A stretch of DNA of 64,000 nt from Enterocloster asparagiformis (lineage in GTDB: Bacteria > Bacillota > Clostridia > Lachnospirales > Lachnospiraceae), in contig JAGZSY010000013.1 in NCBI GenBank assembly GCA_018380885.1, positions 1 through 64,000 of the forward strand, read 5' to 3'. Below, piece after piece: positions 62,088 to 64,000 of this stretch (position 1 is the stretch's first letter; the number at the start of each line of letters is the position of its first letter). A program made the translations under genes and the position numbers. Under the pieces are notes generated by a model. That model saw nothing but the letters and a program-made list of their open reading frames with translations, had not been told where the DNA came from and searched no databases.

Positions 62088-63182
62088 TCATTGAATATAG
62101 CCTTTTTCTCTAAAATAACGTTCTGTGCCAGGATGAAGCGGCGCAATGGCCGTGTCGATGGTATTCTGGGCAGTGGCGCCTTTAACCCCCGCAAAGACAC
62201 CCGTCCACTCATCATATTTTTCATCCAGCGTCTTGGCGATCTGATATGCCAGCTCTTCCGGGAAATCTTCTGTGACAACCAGAGCGTACGGGCTTCCCAC
62301 TGTGTGATAATCTTCCTCCTGTCCCTTATAGGTACCCGCCGGTCTGGTAACTTCACTCAGATAGCTGCATGATTCAAGGAACTGCTTTTTCTGCTCATCG
62401 CTGAATTCAATAAACCTTGCGCCTCCCGGCATGTTGAAAATTTCGGTCACAGACGAATGGGGGTCGCATGCGCAGATCCACAGAGAGTCGATTGTGGATG
62501 TATTGAGCGCCTCATAGCTCTCCGACGGTGTGAGGTACTGTAAATCATAATAGTCCTCTCTCCCCATCTCTTTTAAAAGCTCTGAAATCAGGAGCTGACC
62601 GGAATTTCCCTTATTGCAGATCGAAACCCTGGCTCCCTTCAGGTCCTCAATAGTCTGATACTCGGAGCCGGCGCGGACAATCACGCTGAGAAAGCTGTTC
62701 GGAGAGCCATATAACGTGCGCAGCTGAGGATTGGGCGCAATTCCCTCACTCTCATCGCCATTATAATAGTTGTAAATATACGCGGCAGATGCCACCCCCA
62801 TGGGCATCTCCCCGGTCGCCACACTGATCAGGTTCTCGCCTCCGCCGGTGGTGATCGCCGGCGTAATATTAATATTGTCATTGTTGGAGCTCACAACCTG
62901 AGCTGCGGAGGACGTGTACATGTAAGTCCATCCCCCTGTGGTTGTGGCTCCGCAGGTAATTTCAGCCACTCCATCCACCACAGGAATCAGGTCATTGCCC
63001 TCAAATTTTGCCTCTGCCTGTGTTTGCGTATTCCCGGTCTCCTTTTCTTCTGCCGGCTGGACAGCAGCCGTCTCCGCCGTCTTAGCCGCTGTGGTACCGG
63101 GCTCGCTTTTCCCCGCGCACCCTGCCGATAAAACCATTGCGGAAATAAGTAAACCGCTGATTATACATCTGCTTTTTCTCAT
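62088..63182 (-). CDS. TAXI-family TRAP solute-binding lipoprotein
   Basis: A 364-residue extracellular binding protein. The lipobox is LSAGCAGK (Cys22), then a Thr/Glu/Ala-rich linker, then the TAXI fold with NLISVATGEMPMGVASAAYIY and DLKGARVSICNKGNSGQL. AGGAGG precedes the ATG. It lies between two fused TRAP permeases. Confidence 0.92.
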   Translation of the reverse strand: MRKSRCIISGLLISAMVLSAGCAGKSEPGTTAAKTAETAAVQPAEEKETGNTQTQAEAKFEGNDLIPVVDGVAEITCGATTTGGWTYMYTSSAAQVVSSNNDNINITPAITTGGGENLISVATGEMPMGVASAAYIYNYYNGDESEGIAPNPQLRTLYGSPNSFLSVIVRAGSEYQTIEDLKGARVSICNKGNSGQLLISELLKEMGREDYYDLQYLTPSESYEALNTSTIDSLWICACDPHSSVTEIFNMPGGARFIEFSDEQKKQFLESCSYLSEVTRPAGTYKGQEEDYHTVGSPYALVVTEDFPEELAYQIAKTLDEKYDEWTGVFAGVKGATAQNTIDTAIAPLHPGTERYFREKGYIQ

Positions 63183-63203
63183 ATCTACTCCTCCTTTTAT
63201 TGT

Positions 63204-64000
63204 TTAAGCTATCGCCACATTTTCCTTCCGATTACTCAGATAAAGAACTATAACCAGAATATAACCTGCTATTGTCAACGGCAGCTGCGGTAAAATCAAC
63301 AGGACTCCCCCGACCACCCACAAGATCCGCTTTGGCATATTGACGCTCCGGTTGATATACCCCTGTATGCCAACCGACATTCCAACCACGCCCAACACAC
63401 AGTTGATAAATACAAATGCAATGCTATACCACGATCCAATCATAAGCAGTTCCGGCTGGAACCCAAAACAAAACGCAATCAGAAACGCCGGAAGCGCCAT
63501 TTTAAATGCTATTATGCCGATTTTTGCCGCCCCCTCTTTGGCAATCGGCGCTGCTGCAAACGCAGCCATGGCAACCGGAGGTGTAATCGCAGACATTGCG
63601 CCGAAATAGAGTACAAACAGATGAGCTCCGATTGTCGGAACACCCAGGGCAACCAGCGACGGAGCCGCCAGAATCGCCAGAATAATATAACAGGCAGAGG
63701 CCGGCAGTCCCATTCCCATAATCAGAGAACCAATCATGACCAGTATCATCAGAAGCCATAACCTTCCATCAGCCATGGCAATTAAAATATTCGACAATTT
63801 CAGAATCAGGCCGGAGGTCTGCAGAGACATCAGGATGAGTCCCGCGCAAGCGCACGCCATAATGACCGTCATTGAACTCTTGGCTGTTTTTACCAAAATA
63901 TGGTACCATTCCCGTTTCAGGGTCTGTCGAAGGTTTTTCTTTGTCATTGCCAGGATCAACAGCAGAATACAGCAGTAGATACACGCCCTGTAGGCGGGAT
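63204..64000 (-). CDS. Second TRAP fused permease, 3' part only
   Basis: The C-terminal part of a second fused TRAP permease; the frame is open to the window edge, so the gene starts beyond 64000. The visible 265 residues align along their length with the permease at 60124-62016: KREWYHILVKTAKSSMTVIM, GSLIMGMGLPASACYIILAI, FGAMSAITPPVAMAAFAAAP, RILWVVGGVLLILPQLPLT. A TTG at 63959 is not a real start, because the frame upstream (PAYRACIYCCILL) also matches the paralogue. Confidence 0.9.
   Translation of the reverse strand, partial: PAYRACIYCCILLLILAMTKKNLRQTLKREWYHILVKTAKSSMTVIMACACAGLILMSLQTSGLILKLSNILIAMADGRLWLLMILVMIGSLIMGMGLPASACYIILAILAAPSLVALGVPTIGAHLFVLYFGAMSAITPPVAMAAFAAAPIAKEGAAKIGIIAFKMALPAFLIAFCFGFQPELLMIGSWYSIAFVFINCVLGVVGMSVGIQGYINRSVNMPKRILWVVGGVLLILPQLPLTIAGYILVIVLYLSNRKENVAIA

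Noticed and set aside
63204..63959. Treating the second TRAP permease as a complete short gene from the TTG at 63959
   Set aside because: The reading frame continues to the window edge and upstream residues align with the paralogous permease, so it is a truncated view of a longer gene.
1..64000. tRNA, rRNA, CRISPR, prophage or IS elements
   Set aside because: I looked for regular spaced repeats, transposase or integrase motifs, and conserved rRNA or tRNA blocks and found none.

Overview
The window reads as a GC-rich member of the Lachnospiraceae (Clostridia), most like the Enterocloster / former Clostridium bolteae group. This rests on gene content and style: strong AGGAGG ribosome sites, the rpmE-DUF1385-prmC-prfA block, LevR-type and GAF-PAS sigma-54 activators, a hybrid eut/pdu microcompartment locus, tctCBA and TAXI-TRAP transporters. 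The genus is an inference. Nearly everything is on the minus strand; only three genes (20869-22527, 22574-22894, 44890-46458) are on the plus strand. I saw no rRNA, tRNA, CRISPR array, phage or insertion sequence.

Layout. (1) 100-3076: a zinc alcohol dehydrogenase with a near-consensus sigma-54 promoter and a 17-bp palindrome, preceded by its probable activator. (2) 3296-7197: a four-gene polyamine-type ABC importer. (3) 7256-19184: a complete ethanolamine microcompartment operon, eutA-B-C-L-E-M-T-pduL-TIGR02536 type-eutN-pduS-pduT-eutS-eutP, with a sigma-A promoter and leader terminator before eutA and two copies of a hairpin-rich repeat between pduT and eutS. No EutH permease is present, and the ABC importer follows eutP by 58 bp. 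(4) 19603-22894: a PHP phosphoesterase and two unrecognised membrane proteins. (5) 23127-31043: a sugar-acid locus (enolase-superfamily dehydratase, galactitol-type PTS IIC/IIB/IIA, KDPG/KDPGal aldolase) behind a sigma-54 promoter, with a LevR-like activator and a phosphotriesterase-family hydrolase upstream. (6) 31255-40271: HEAT-like protein, leuA with an attenuator-like leader, glmM, rfbD, rfbB, rfbA, and an anti-sigma/ECF sigma pair. (7) 40620-46458: tctA-B-C, an RpiR regulator and, divergently, a circularly permuted phosphoglycerate-mutase-like enzyme. (8) 46721-50005: prfA, prmC, DUF1385, rpmE. (9) 50296-57399: a small TrkA-N/histidine-kinase-ATPase fusion, mgtC and a dipeptide ABC operon. 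(10) 57811-64000: an aconitase-family hydratase, a TRAP permease, a TAXI binding protein and a second TRAP permease cut by the window edge.

How it works together: this is a gut fermenter's catabolic region. Ethanolamine would be split to ammonia and acetaldehyde inside a protein shell; EutE and PduL would make acetyl-CoA and acetyl phosphate, and an alcohol dehydrogenase could recycle NADH. The PTS locus appears to bring in a sugar acid already phosphorylated, dehydrate it and cleave it to pyruvate and a triose phosphate. Each sigma-54 activator sits directly upstream of one sigma-54 promoter.

Most noteworthy: the permuted iPGM-like protein (44890-46458), the TrkA-N/HATPase fusion (50296-50853), a terminator that straddles a sigma-54 start site (27103-27158), and long repetitive linkers between encapsulation peptides and enzyme cores in EutC and EutE.
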